Shown here one piece after another: positions 1 through 10,851 of a stretch of DNA of 64,000 nt; position 1 is the first letter of the stretch, and every line of letters begins with the position of its first letter. The position numbers and the translations under genes are program-made. Source of the stretch: Gnetum montanum (lineage: Eukaryota; Streptophyta; Gnetopsida; Gnetales; Gnetaceae); NCBI GenBank assembly GCA_015680685.1, contig MNCI01025042.1:1046711-1110710 (forward strand). Reading direction: 5' to 3'. Below the pieces are notes generated by a model. The model did not search any database. It had not been told where the DNA came from and worked only from the letters and a program-made list of their open reading frames with translations.

Positions 1-2492
1 GGCGGGAGGAATCTGCACTACGAATGGCCTAGGAGATGTTTCTTGTGTGTTTTAAGGGTAGATGGTGTTAATGTTACTTGCCTCGGAATCATCATCGAAG
101 TAGATCGCGGTAATCATGTATGGGGCCTCTTGGGTGTTCAGGGGATCCTTGTACACCTCCATAGCCTGATTCTGCGGTTGGACTGGGTTAGCCTCATCGA
201 AAGTGATTTTGCCATCATCGATCATCCGCAAGATATCCTGCTTCAGGGTGAAGCAGTAATCTTTTCCGTGCCCGTTGCGTTGATGGTAGTCACAGAAGCG
301 ATCCATCCTAAAGCCTTTGGGTACGGGCGGCTCGTCCGGGGTTGCTAATCTTGGGTTCTATATGAGTTGGTAGAACCGTTCATGTCTTTGGATACCCGTA
401 GGGGATAACTGCTTGTGTGTCATCAGCCCAGCTTTCAAGAGCTGATCAAAGAGCTGAGATGGTTTCATCGGCAGAGGCGTGTATTGAGAGGGTTCTTTCC
501 TCTCGAAATTGCGTGTATGGTTTGTTGGGTTCTGTGATGATGATGACTCCGGGGCTGTTGTGGGAGTGGGTTTATAGTATTTAGTAGGGGTTGCGGGTGG
601 TTTTTGTTAGGGTGTGATGTTGGTTTGTTGGGTTCCTGCTATCGCTGCTATCGTTGTCTTGGCTTTCTCTTTATCCTTTTTAGTGTGTTGGTTTCTGAAG
701 GCCAAGTATGGCGGGTCGTGGCTGTTTTGAGCCGCTTCCTCTATGTTTTTTATCTGCACAAATGCTTAATTAAGATCCCGCGCGTTAAGGTAATATAACT
801 TGGACTTGAAGAAATCGTTGACAGCCCCCTTCAGAATTGTGAGTAGATAAGTTGGAGAGATTGGCTCGTGTAGCTTGTTGAGAGCCGCACTCCATCTCTG
901 AATAAAGTTTTGTACAGGTTCAAGCGGTGCTTGCTTGACCTGCATGAGGTTGTCCAGTGTGGCCTCGGGTTTCAAGTTGTACTTGAACCGGGTCACAAAC
1001 TGGCGTAAAAAATCATCCAAGGAAAAGATAGAGTTCCTGGGCAGGGCCTGGTACCAGTCAAGCACTCTCCCTACGAGGGACATGGNACCACCACGTATGG
1101 TTCAACCAGCCCACGTTCCCCCAGTACAGCCACCACCACAGCAATGACAACGTTTTCCCTATCACATGCCACAGGTACAACCCCATCCGCAGCAGCAGCA
1201 ACATTTCCCTTACAAGATGCCACACTCAGTGCTGCCCACCGTTAACTTCCCACAAGCACAACAGTCGATCGCTCAGCNGGGATGTAGTGGGCAGATGTGG
1301 AGGCCGGTATGACATGTGGCATCCCTATTACGCGGGGTGGGGACGTTACACCTGTGTNAGTTGTTTTGAGGCGTTTTACCTCGTCTGTCAATTCTTGCAT
1401 TAGTTTTTTAGCGTCTGCCCAATCTTGAGTGCTTGGTGAAGCTACAAGCTTGGGGGCTGTATACAAGTTAGACTGTTGGGTTGTGGGCTGAAAGGCCGAA
1501 AGCTGAGCGATCGACTGTTGTGCTTGTGGGAAGTTAACGGTGGGCAGCACTGAGTGTGGCATCTTGTAAGGGAAATGTTGCTGCTGCTGCGGATGGGGTT
1601 GTACCTGTGACATGTGATAGGGAAAACGTTGTCATTGCTGTGGTGGTGGCTGTACTGGGGGAACGTGGGCTGGTTGAACCATACGTGGTGGTAGGTTATA
1701 ATTAGGACGTTGATGTTGCTGCGACTGAGCGCTCATCGTTACCCGTGGTATAACTACGTTTTGTGGAGGGACTACCTGTTGGGTTATGGTAGTAGAAAGG
1801 GCTGTATGCGTTTAAATGTGCAGGATGTAGTGGGCAGATGTGGAGGCCGGTATGACGTGTGGCATCCCTATTACGCTGGGTGGGGACGTTACACCTGTGT
1901 TGTCGTGAGGAGGCGATGCTCGTGAGGATGAGCTCGCAGTCATGTTAGGGATGAGTGTGAGAGGGAAGGTGTTGGGTTGATGATCACTCGGGAGAGGAAT
2001 GTGCACGAGCACTGCTGTTTCCGGTGGTGGCGCTTGAGCCTGGGTGAATCTAAGGTGTCGTACGAGCAGGATCTCCCCTGTCTCAGGATGGAAAATGGGG
2101 TTAACCTATACTTGCGGGCTTCGGGTATGGTAGGAGTCTTCGTGCTCGGATTGAGTGGTGAAGTCATCCTCCTCCTCTGGCTGAGGCTCTAGTGCGGGCT
2201 GGTCTAACGACTGGCGCCTGTGAAGGAGGAGCTGTGTGACGAGTTCTGAATATTGTTCAGGGACGGGGATTACATCGTATGGGGAAGGGGTGAACTCGTA
2301 TCCTCCCCTGTAAAAGAGTTCGAACTGCCTCTTCACTTCCATTTCAGCTCGATCAACGGCCAGGCCATCTTGTATTTTAATACATATAAAGTTATACATG
2401 TCCTGGGTGATTAGGTTGGAGGCTGGATCTCTCCCCTGTAACCTTAGGGACCGGCGGGGTTCCGCTGCGGGTTGTACTCCCGGGTGTTGCAT
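1..2492 (-). pseudogene. gag of element C (C-terminal end off window)
   Basis: Capsid-like polyprotein of a Ty3/gypsy element. The start is at 2492, with a PRRSLRLQGR motif at residues 12-21 that recurs in D and, out of frame with its Met, in E. Acidic residues PEEEDDF follow, then a proline/glutamine-rich stretch, the retrotransposon-gag core (LDWYQALPRNSI, 1040-1060) and a zinc-finger-like CDYHQRNGHGKDYC motif near 260-305. This CxxH-x4-GH-x4-C form with LKQDI after it is typical of Tat/Ogre gag. The reading frame is broken by stops and frameshifts, and about 60 codons of the core are missing where a rearranged block (1086-1358) sits. The end of gag reads TIYF near the left edge, close to the protease spacer. 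Regulated by the LTR at 3208-4406. Not functional as read. Confidence 0.85.
1086..1358. other. Probable assembly artefact bounded by single Ns
   Basis: Single N bases stand at 1086, 1278 and 1358. Bases 1087-1277 are a reverse complement of about 1500-1692, and 1279-1357 is a near-identical direct copy of 1823-1901. Together they replace the part of gag that encodes the DPxxxSVPxLTLPKGVSLP and DPNAHL motifs seen in D and E. An N exactly at each junction is better explained by contig stitching or gap filling than by biology. Confidence 0.85.
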
Positions 2493-2559
2493 GATGGGCT
2501 ATTGAACAGCCATGGTATCTATGATGTTGGTGGCTTGAGTGGTGGCATCCGTAGTGTTG

Positions 2560-3183
2560 TTTGCGGGGTTCATGATGATATGTCATGGAGGTGAATCTGT
2601 CTAAAGATGCGAAGTTAAAGTGTCGTGTAGTGTGCAGCGTATACGCTTCAATGGACAGCGTATAGTGACAGCGTATACAACGTATATGGTCAGCGTAGAC
2701 GAGTCTACGGCGTAAGTGGGTCAGCGTATACGCTAGACAGTGTACAGCGTAAAGGTACAGTGTAAGAAAGGGTGCAGCATAAGCAAGATAGCGTAAGACA
2801 AGGCTCAGCGTAAAAAGTGAGGAGCGTAAAACAAGCTCGGTGTAAAACAAGGGAGCATAAAAAACAAGGGAGTGTAAACTGGACTCAGCGTAAACAAGGT
2901 TCAGCGTAAACGAAGCTCAGTGTAAACAATGCAGGGCGTAAACAATGATAGCGTAAACGATGAACAGCGTAAAAGCGAAGGAGCGTAAAAACAAGGCAAC
3001 GCAAAGGAGCGTAAACGAGGGGGCGTAAACACTGAACAGCGTAGACGCTGGACAGTTGCGGGCTGGAGGTTTAGACTGGGTAGCGTAACCACTGGCGGGT
3101 TTCAGCAGGGAGTTGCGTGCAGTTGGCAGCGTAGACGCTTAACAGCGTAGACGCCTAGAAATTTGTAGACAAGGGTTTTAGGA
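2560..3183 (-). repeat. Leader of element C with AGCGTA-type short repeats
   Basis: Untranslated leader between the PBS and gag. It is made of imperfect 10-20 bp repeats around AGCGTAAAC, CAGCGTATAC and AGCGTAGAC, dozens of copies in about 600 bases. Apparent reading frames through it only encode repeats of YTL and RLR and are not genes. The same motif type fills the leader of D and both LTRs. Confidence 0.8.
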
Positions 3184-3202
3184 GGCCCTCCTTCTAGCGC
3201 CA
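3184..3202 (-). promoter_or_regulatory. Primer binding site of element C
   Basis: On the minus strand this reads TGGCGCTAGAAGGAGGGCC, five bases inside the LTR end at 3208. The TGG start fits pairing with a tRNA 3' CCA. The same 17-mer core recurs at the same place in D, and with one change in E and B. I cannot name a tRNA that matches the whole site. Confidence 0.8.
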
Positions 3203-3207
3203 ATTTC

Positions 3208-4406
3208 TGTACCGCCTAAAATCATCGGTCTCCGGCTGGAAGGAAAAACAGAGGCCGCAAAATCGCAGGACACGTACAGAAGACCCTGCCTTCGCCTGAG
3301 GGCGAGCTGGAATGTGACAAAGGCAGAGTACCTTAGGTGGTCCACACGTAGATCAGACAAGGATTTCCCCGTGCGTACGCAAAATGCTAATACGCTGGGT
3401 TATGCATAAACTATGTGCGAGCGTAGACAAGGCAACAGAACAGCGTAAAGCGTAAATGGATGCAAACGAAGCATGAGCGTAAACAGGCGTAAACAGTTCG
3501 TGGGCCAAATTGACATAAAACTATAAAATAACTTATGCAGCAAATGTAAACAATGATATTGCAGAGTCAAAGTACAGTGCACCAGTCTAACGCAGTCGTG
3601 TGGGAACACAAGGCGGACGAAAAGCCCCGACGTATACAGGGATGACTCTGGTTCGCAAGGCAGGCGGAGCGTAGAGAGTATCTGCAGCGTAAAAGGCTTC
3701 TAGCGTAAGAGGGTTTCAGCTCTGGTGCACAGCGTAAATGTTCTCTAGTATGCTCCGGGATTTTGCCAACCGACCTAGGTAAAGTGGAAAATCGGGGTTT
3801 TTATACAGGTTGTTACGCTAGACTCGGGTTGGGCAACACGTGGTGCGTTGACCAGGTGCACACAATTTACAAATGTACAATATTACAAGTGTTGGGCGTA
3901 TACGCTATATCAAATCGACGTATACGCTGGGCATATACGTTGGGTGTGTTGAGCATGTGAACTTGGGTGGAGATGTTGTGCTGGCGTACACGGTGGGCGT
4001 ATACGCTGATGGATGCTGGCGTACATGTTGGGCGTATACGCTGAAGGGTGTCCACTTGCTTCAATCCTTGCTCTTTGGTGTTGTCTTCAAGCTATCATTT
4101 GGAGATCTTGTCGTCGGGCGTGTGCATCTGCAGTACCTGGGCGTGTACGCTGGGGAGTCGGGCGTATGCGCTATAGTGCCGAGCGTATACACTGTGAGGG
4201 CCAGGCGTATACGCTGTGAGGGCCGGGCGTATACGTTGGAGATGTGAACTTGGGCGTATACGCTGGCACAATGTACTTAGTAAAAACCAAGTGTTACGAT
4301 TCCTAAGGTTGTCGCGTGTGTGAAATCTCATGCAACCGGCGTTGTTCGTCCCAGGGACCTGTTTGGTGTCGGACAAGTACTAAGCTCCGAATTTTGTTGT
4401 GTTTCA
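3208..4406 (-). repeat. 5' LTR of element C (1199 bp)
   Basis: On the plus strand it starts TGTACCGCCTAAAATC at the PBS side and ends GTTGTGTTTCA, matching the reverse complement of the ends of the LTRs of E. It carries many AGCGTATACGCT-type palindromes between 3890 and 4265 and a reverse-strand TATA box at 3798-3805. Not paired with its 3' LTR, which lies off window. Confidence 0.85.
3798..3805 (-). promoter_or_regulatory. TATA box in LTR of element C
   Basis: TATAAAAA on the minus strand in the context CTGTATAAAAACCCC. The LTR of D has the same context at 20566-20573, so the position is conserved between copies. Confidence 0.55.
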
Positions 4407-5507
4407 TGGTCAAACACATTCAGCAAGCTCACCTTGAAATAGGTACAGACATCTCAAGCGTTTTTCTGCTTTCGAGTTTCACATTCTTTTTTGCCATCTA
4501 AGATCTAATACCTGTTCTTTTCATGTGGATAGGAGGTAAACTGAAGTGGGATCCGTCTAAGGTTGTTTGTATTAATAGCTTGCCTGCACTACCGCCAAAA
4601 GTTGAACAGGTACCGAGACAAGTCTATGACGAGGTGGCGGAATGTCTTATGCATAACGCCAAATTGCTTTGGACCTATAGGCGCTCCATTGAACAGCTAT
4701 GGTTACAGGTCCAGGCAAGGGAAAGAGAGGCTTTCGAGTTATCGGCTGAACGTGATGATCTCAAAGCTCGTTATGAGTTTGCCTTGGCCAAATTAACAGG
4801 TGATCGTTCTTGGTGAACTTCCGAGATCACTTATACCAAGTATTGGAACTTGTTGAATCGCCATGCATCACTGACTCGGAAGCTAGCAGAGCGTAAGGCC
4901 CAGATAGATCTACTGAACCTCAAGTGTCAGGATTGGAGGGCTTTTGCTTCCAAGGTGAGGAAGTGGGGTCAAGATGAGAAGAACCATAAGCATCATTACA
5001 AGAAGTCATTAAAAGAAGTATCTATAGAGAAGCGTCAGCTTGAAATGTTCGTAGAGGGTCTAGGTCTACGTTCTACATTTGATACCTTTACTAAGAATAC
5101 CATTGTTGAGATGGAAGTGGGGTAATTACGACTGCTTCTAGGAAGGTCTCTATGGGTGAATTTCCCTTGAAACGTTCCACATGGTCAGTGGTTGACAAAG
5201 GGAAGGCCTTAGCGAATGTCGATCTGGGCCTCGATGGGACTGACTGGGCTAGCGTCTCCAAGGAAGAAATTCTCCGTCGGTTGGAATTCGGTTTAGGAGG
5301 ATCTCCTACGGTAAGCAGTTTGTTCTTGTGAATTTTGTTCGTTGAATAACGTTTGGAATTTTTCTCTTTTCTTCTTGTGTTGATTGTTTCTTTTTCTTTT
5401 TATAGAGTCGAGGCAACAATGATGTTCAAGAAGGTGGCCCCAGCGGAGCGGGGACCCATGGTGCTGGCGAGTCTAAAGGGGACAGCCCTCCCGTCCCTGA
5501 TGTTTAG
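4407..5507 (+). pseudogene. Spliced gene on the opposite strand of element D, C-terminal exons
   Basis: Product not recognised. A splice acceptor (GTGGATAG) ends at 4532; an exon runs 4533-5310; a 95-bp GT-AG intron (GTAAGC...TTTTTATAG) spans 5311-5405; a last exon runs 5406-5507 and ends TAG. The exon has one in-frame TGA (4814-4816) and a frame change near 5123, so this copy is decayed. The protein is charged and helical, likely coiled coil, with motifs DPSKV, YDEVAECL, AKLLW, RKWGQDEKNHKHHYKK and DKGKALANVDLG, and an acidic, Gly/Pro-rich tail. The same exon ends, intron phase and motifs occur in element B at 40055-41036. In both elements it lies downstream of protease and runs against the element. 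The upstream exons were cut off by insertion of C. It could be a captured host gene or an element-specific accessory protein. Confidence 0.7.
5311..5405 (+). other. Intron in the antisense gene of element D
   Basis: 95 bases beginning GTAAGCAG and ending TTTTTATAG, T-rich before the acceptor. Splicing joins ...GGSPT to SRGNND... in the same frame. Element B has an 89-base counterpart at 40861-40949. Confidence 0.7.
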
Positions 5508-6093
5508 TTTTGATTTTGAAACTATCCTGGCTCATAATTTTACATGAATCGTAAACTGAATGTTTTGCCTTGGGTTGTATTGAACTGGTGAATGGAATCA
5601 ATTAACTGTTGTACTTGTCTGACTGTATATGACTACATATATATATATATATTTTTATATATATATATATATATTTTGGCTCTTGTTGTTTAAATGTAAA
5701 CACGATGCGGCAATGTAAAATTTTTTGGTTTTTTTTGTTGTTTAAGTGTAATGCACGAAGTGGGAATGCAAGTAGGAATGTAATTATAATTGAAGGATAA
5801 TTGTGAAAAGGAAAATGTGAAGAAAAACTGTTATTGGTAACACGACAATATAAGCATAAATTCGAACAATGAACTTGAATTTGCGAGAAAAAAAAGTGTA
5901 AGCAAATGGTTTAGTTTAAGGCAATTTCAGGTCCCACACACTAGTTTAAGGCCATTTTGGGCAATGTGTAAACAAGGGAAGTTTCAGGTGATGCTGGTAG
6001 ATTTCTTGGTAGACCGACCATTTCTGATCATGGCTAGTTTTATGTCGTTGCGAACATGTGATAGTTTAACATTGTTTCAGGCTAAAATATTGT
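5508..6093. repeat. Non-coding stretch with AT microsatellite and TTAAAC repeats
   Basis: Lies between the 3' ends of the antisense gene and the protease of D. It holds a (TA)n microsatellite at about 5636-5675 and, from 5910 to 6080, degenerate copies of the GTTTAAGGCC / AGTTTAACATT motif that corresponds to the repeat array after protease in B (41281-41515) and E. No gene seen. Confidence 0.65.
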
Positions 6094-6846
6094 TTATTGG
6101 CTTAGTAATTTTTTTATTTTTCTCATTTTAACATTAGGAGTAGCATTAACGGGTATGATTCTATATTCAGCATCTCCTTCATTGATCACGTTGAACGGTA
6201 ATTTGGCCCAAGGGACATCTAATGGAACAGTTCCCGCGTTGGTACTTTCTGGTGTTTCTGCATGTACTGTAGTTTCTATATTTGTTGTAGTTTCTAGGTG
6301 AGGCTGTATATGTACAATTTTAGGCCTGAGTATTTCTGTGTTGGGTAAATTTTTCTTTGTGTTTAATAGATTATTTCTTACTGGTTGCCTGCATCTTTGC
6401 TGTTCATTTGTATCATATTTTTTAGGCTCTTCGAACTTAACCTCTGAGCCTTGGTCTGTATCTGTATGTGATGAGATGGTAGGTGTAGCAACCTTCCCAT
6501 GTATAATGATTTCGCCACCTTCATAAGGCAGGTGAATCTCTTGGTATATGGGGGAAGAGACTACTTTTAGTTGGGCTAACCAGGGCCTTCCCAATATTAA
6601 ATTGAACCCTGGCATTTCGTCAATGACCACAAAGTCGGTAGCTGTGGGGAATTGATCCCCTGCTATAAAGTCCAAAGTCACGGTGCCTTTTACTACTACA
6701 CGTGATCCACTGAACGATTTCAAACACGTGGTGGTGATTGGTCTAATTAGTTTCGTAAGCCCTGATTGTTCGACGATGGGATAGGATACTACGTTTGTAG
6801 CGGCTCCATCATCTACATGCACTCTATGTATTTTGAATTGATTTAC
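6094..6846 (-). pseudogene. Retroviral-type aspartic protease of element D
   Basis: Pepsin-like protease that would cut the Gag-Pol polyprotein. The minus-strand frame opens with VHVDDGAATN, where D-D-G is the active-site Asp-x-Gly, then FNLILGRPWLAQL (the second conserved protease block) and HLPYEGGEIIIHG. It ends in the ELPF..EG.AEYRI..V motif shared with E and B. The domain itself looks intact over about 240 residues, but it is separated from gag by frame changes. Ends at a TAA-type stop at 6094. Confidence 0.8.
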
Positions 6847-9352
6847 TCATATCGTTATGAACATAGGTGCAGTTCTCACTTCTCCTGTTTTCTCATCCAT
6901 TTTGATGTTGTCATTGTGGAAACCTAGTGACCTAAGAGTCGATCCTTGAGGCGAATACATTACTGCATGAATTGAAGGTTCATTTGGAGGTAAGTCTTTG
7001 CTTACTGGGATGGATATCAACATGGGCACTAGGGCTTCATGATGGGTTTGAGAGGTTAACACCAGGTCATATAAGCTTAATGAAGTATTTTTCTGTTTAA
7101 GCACCTGCGTGACCTCTGTTAGAGCTGTTGCTAAATCTTTACTGTTGGGCGTATGTTTGTCGATAGTGATTTGGTCCATCGGGCCTAACAGTTTTATCTC
7201 ATGCGTAGTTGGTTTATCATTTTTATCCATAGTCGTTGATCTAGACATATCATGCTTTCCGGATGATTCACTCTCATAGCTTGTGTTTGGTTTATTGTTA
7301 GGTGATGTCATGGGTATTGCACTTAGCGTGGTAGGCTTGGGAGGTCCTAAGGCTAGTCGTTGACGTTCCTTCTCCAAGCGTTCCTGTGTAAGCTTGTCTG
7401 CAAAGCGTTCTCGTGTGTGGCGTGGGGGAATAGTTGGTTTCGAAATCTCAAGTTGCTTTGGAATCTATACAACGTATGGGCTAGGGCAGGGTTGCAATTG
7501 GATGGTTGAATGCAGTTGAGTGTCGGGCTGGCTAGGCATCTTGATGACATAGGGGATCGGTTTATTATGTGCTTGTAGAGTGGAGGATTGGTGGTCATTA
7601 GGACGTTCGGGTATCCTAATAACATATGAAGTTGGCCTAGCTGGGGGTTGTACCTCCGTAGTTGCGACTGCAGGTGACACTCGGACTACGTAGGGAGTAG
7701 GCTAAGTAAGAAGTGATTGTGTATTTACGGCAGTAGTGGTGGAAGGTATATGTACTACGTATGGTTTTGGTGGTGACGTGGTAGAGATCGCTACAACAGG
7801 GGGGTATTCGAATGACATAAGGTCTTTGCGGGGTAAGCGGGGTACATGGCGCAGGTGTTTGTACAGTGGGAGGAATGTGTACTACAAATGGTCTCTTAGG
7901 TATTGGCTACTCGTGATCTGAATAGATGGTGTTAATCCTAGGTGTTTCCAGTTCGTTATCAAAGTAGATGGTGTTAATTACATATGGTTCTTCTTTAGTA
8001 TTTAGAGGATCTTTATATACGTCCATGACCTAGTTTTGTGGTTGGACCGGGTTGGCTTCATCAAAAGTGATTTGACCTCCGTCGATCATCCATTGGATAT
8101 CTTGTTTTAGGGTGAAACAATAGTCAATGCCATGTCCATTACGTTGATGATAATCACAAAAATGATCCATTCTAAAGCCCTTTGGAACTGAGGGCTCATC
8201 TAGCGTTGCCAGGCTTGGGTTCTGAACCAATTGACAAAACTGATCATGTCTTTGGATTGCTGCGAGGGACAATTGTTTATGTTTCATCAGTCTAGCCTTC
8301 AAGAGTTGGTTGAATAATTGCGAGGATTTCATGGGCAACGACGTGTATTGAGAGGGGTCCTTCCTCTCGAAGTTTCTCACATGACTCGATGTAGGATTTT
8401 GTGATGTGGACGATTTGGGCACAGTCACAAGAGCGAGTCTAGTGTAATTAGTAGGGGCAGCGGGCAGTTTGCCTTGTTGTCCCACATTCACTTGTTGTGT
8501 TTCTGCTATTGCCGCTATAGTTGTTTTAATCTTTTCTTTGTCTTTCTTATTATGTTGATTTTTAAAGGCTGAATAGGCAGGGTCGTGGCTATTTTGGGCT
8601 CCCTCCTCTATGTTCTTGATTTATACAAATGCCTGACTAAGAGTGCGTGCATTGAGATAATATAATTTGGACTTGACAAAATCATTGACAGCCCCTTTTA
8701 GGATGGTGAGGAGATACGTCTCCGGGATTGGCTTGTGGAGCTCATTGAGGGCAGCACTCCACCGTTGAATAAATTTTTGGACAGGTTCCAGTGGTCCTTG
8801 CTTGACCTGTATGAGGCAGTCGAGTGTTGTTTTAGGCTTCAAGTTATACTTGAACCTGGTAACAAATTGGTGTAACAAATCTTCTAGAGAAGATATTGAG
8901 TTTCGGGGCAATTCCCGATACCAATCAAGTGCTCTCCCTGTGAGGGACATGGGGAACACTTGCAGAATGGCATGTGGCCATGCCTGAAGTAGCACGCATT
9001 CTAATCTAAACGTTATGAGGTGAGCGTTGGGGTCCATCTCCCTGTTGTATTTAGTCAGCATGGGTAAGGAAACACCCTTAGGTAGTGTTAGAGGTGGAAC
9101 CGAAGAGCTGATAGGGTCATCGTGATAGAATTCCACTACCTTAAGCTCTCCGTCGGTGCTTGTTTTGAGGCGTTTCACCTCATCAGTTAGCTCCTGCATT
9201 AGCATTTTGGCATCAACTCAATCTTGGGCACTAGGTAAGATAGTAGGTTGATGATGTTGTACAGTATACAAATTAGATTTTTGGACAGTGGGCTAGAAGG
9301 AAGAAAGTTGTGTGGTTGGAGGTTGCGCTTATGGAATATTTGTGGTGGGTGG
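6847..9352 (-). pseudogene. gag (C-terminal two thirds) and gag-protease linker of element D
   Basis: From right to left: the retrotransposon-gag core at 8621-9205 (LTLPKGVSLP, DPNAHLITF, MSLTGRALDWYRELPRNSI, QRWSAALNELHKPIPETYLL), the zinc-finger-like CDYHQRNGHGIDYC at about 8120-8180, and a Pro/Thr-rich linker with repeated YVIR/YVV(K)xP motifs at 7465-7900. The region just before protease, 6847-7377, holds LYDLVLTSQTHHEALV, matched in E by LYDLVMTSATHRKALA. Several frames are used, so it carries frameshifts. The right end stops where E was inserted and continues at 18126. Confidence 0.85.
9348..9352. other. Target-site duplication, left copy (element E)
   Basis: GGTGG directly before the LTR start; the identical GGTGG follows the other LTR at 18121-18125. 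A perfect 5-bp duplication confirms the ends of E. Confidence 0.9.
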
Positions 9353-10752
9353 TGAAACACCACAAAAATTTCAGCAACACTTCTAGACAACTTCAGAGCC
9401 TCTGAAATGGCTTCAAGCAGCCCACCATGGAGCAAGCAAGGTCCCCTTGGGGCCCACAGATCACGACGTCAAGTGTCGGTGTTAAGAATCATTAGTTTCA
9501 AGGTCAAAAAGTGCAATTTTGGCTAAGTACATTGTGCAGACGTTGCACAGCGTAAGGATCAGCGTCACCAACTTTTAGAGCCCCAAAACTAAGCCAAAAT
9601 GACTTGATTTTAAGGATGTAAGTCGTCCTCAAGGTCCACTATTGATAACTATGGGTCCTAGCCTTCAGAAATTCCAGATTTCACCCCAAAATTGAAAATT
9701 TTGGAGGTCACACTACAAGTCACGCTGGATGCTAGACAAGCAAGGCCATGTTAATCCTTCTTGATTTTCTTTTTCAAGAAATCTATAAAATGGTAAAGGG
9801 ATGAAAGCCCATGCAAAATCAGGCCAAATATTCAAAAAAAAAAGAAGAAATATAATTTTTCCAAGTGGGCCAGAGTTGGAGCTAATCTTTTTAAATTTTT
9901 TAAATCTTTTTTTTTATCGCTTGAGGGCTTGTATTTCTTAATTTATTTGTATTTTTATGGGCTGGAATGACCCATAAGTTGTAAAATACATTGAATCTGG
10001 TCAAGGAAGGAAAATTTCCAACACACATACAACTCATGTACAACTTTCAAGCATGGATACATTGAACCTAGTCAACCCTAGCCAAAACCCTAGCCCAAAC
10101 CTATAAATACCCTACCAATTCACACAAATTGGAAGGAGGAGAGACAAGAACAAAGACAAAGAAGCAAAAGACAAAGAGGCAAAGAGAAGCAAAGGCAAAA
10201 GCGATGAGAGAGAAGAAGATTGAAAGAGGCAAAGATTGGAGAAATTGGTGATGCACATCCGATTATTGGCTTCCAATTTCTTCTCACATTAATCACATTT
10301 CATCGTCACATCAGTGTGTCACATCATTCCGGGGCTAGGCATTTGACTTGCTGTCCACACTTGTGCAACTACGCTTTGACCAGTGCATATTCTTGTTTAA
10401 CAACAATACAATACAGTTTCATTTTTGCCTCTCATTTACATTATTTACTGCAGTTTATCTTCTGTTTACAATATAACTTTGTTTACGCTTTATTCATAAT
10501 TCAGTACACTTGATTTACATTTCGTATCGTTGTTCATATTCCATTTACACCGTTTACGATAACCCAAGTGCTAGCCATAGCTTACGCTTAGGGAAGTCCT
10601 TGGTTGATTTGCGTGCAAACCATCCAAGGCACTCTGCCTTCGTTCCTTTTCCAGATTACCCTCAAGTGAAGGCAGGGTTGGCTGTGGCTGCCCAACGATC
10701 TCTCGGTGTCTGTTTCCCTTCCAGCCTTACACCGACGATTTAGGTCAGTACA
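9353..10752 (+). repeat. 5' LTR of element E (1400 bp)
   Basis: Starts TGAAACACCACAAAAATTTC and ends TTTAGGTCAGTACA. The TATA box is at 10102-10109, followed by a purine-rich GACAAAGAAGC stretch likely to be in R/U5. It contains AGCGTAAGG motifs and telo-box-like AACCCTA/AAACCCTA just before TATA. The only other full copy is 16713-18120. Confidence 0.93.
10074..10109 (+). promoter_or_regulatory. LTR promoter of E: telo-box motifs and TATA
   Basis: AACCCTA at 10074-10080, AAACCCTA at 10085-10092, and TATAAATA at 10102-10109. The same set occurs in the 3' LTR, with TATA at 17470-17477. Transcription would start some 30 bases downstream, near CACAAATTGG. Confidence 0.65.
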
Positions 10753-10757
10753 GTTTT

Positions 10758-10776
10758 TGGTGCTAGAAGGAGGGCC
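10758..10776 (+). promoter_or_regulatory. Primer binding site of element E
   Basis: TGGTGCTAGAAGGAGGGCC, five bases after the 5' LTR. It matches the site of C and D with one change (C to T at the fifth position of the site). Confidence 0.8.
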
Positions 10777-10851
10777 ACTTTCTTGTTATTAATCAAAGCC
10801 TCACTACCTTTCAAAACTCCATTCATCTATCCCATCCCATTCACGTTTATC

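Larger units (their letters stand above)
1..4406 (-). mobile_element. Element C: Ogre/Tat-like Ty3/gypsy retrotransposon, 5' part
   Basis: Reading leftward, this holds a 5' LTR (3208-4406), a primer binding site (3184-3202), a repeat-filled leader and gag; protease and pol lie beyond the left edge. Its LTR ends in TG and CA and matches the LTR of element D and the termini of element E in layout. The right end at 4406 abuts the reverse-strand gene of element D, so C appears to have inserted into D. Target duplication cannot be checked because the other end is outside the window. Family assignment comes from the shared gag motifs described under the gag entry. Confidence 0.85.

Noticed and set aside
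2392-2850. 152-residue minus-strand reading frame in the leader of C
   Set aside because: It is a translation of the AGCGTA repeats (YTL/RLR runs) and partly overlaps the true start of gag.
4407-5507. Ordinary host gene next to the retroelements
   Set aside because: The same exons occur at the same place in element B, so it is part of the element family.
5634-5680. (TA)n tract as an origin or promoter
   Set aside because: A simple microsatellite with no other signal around it.
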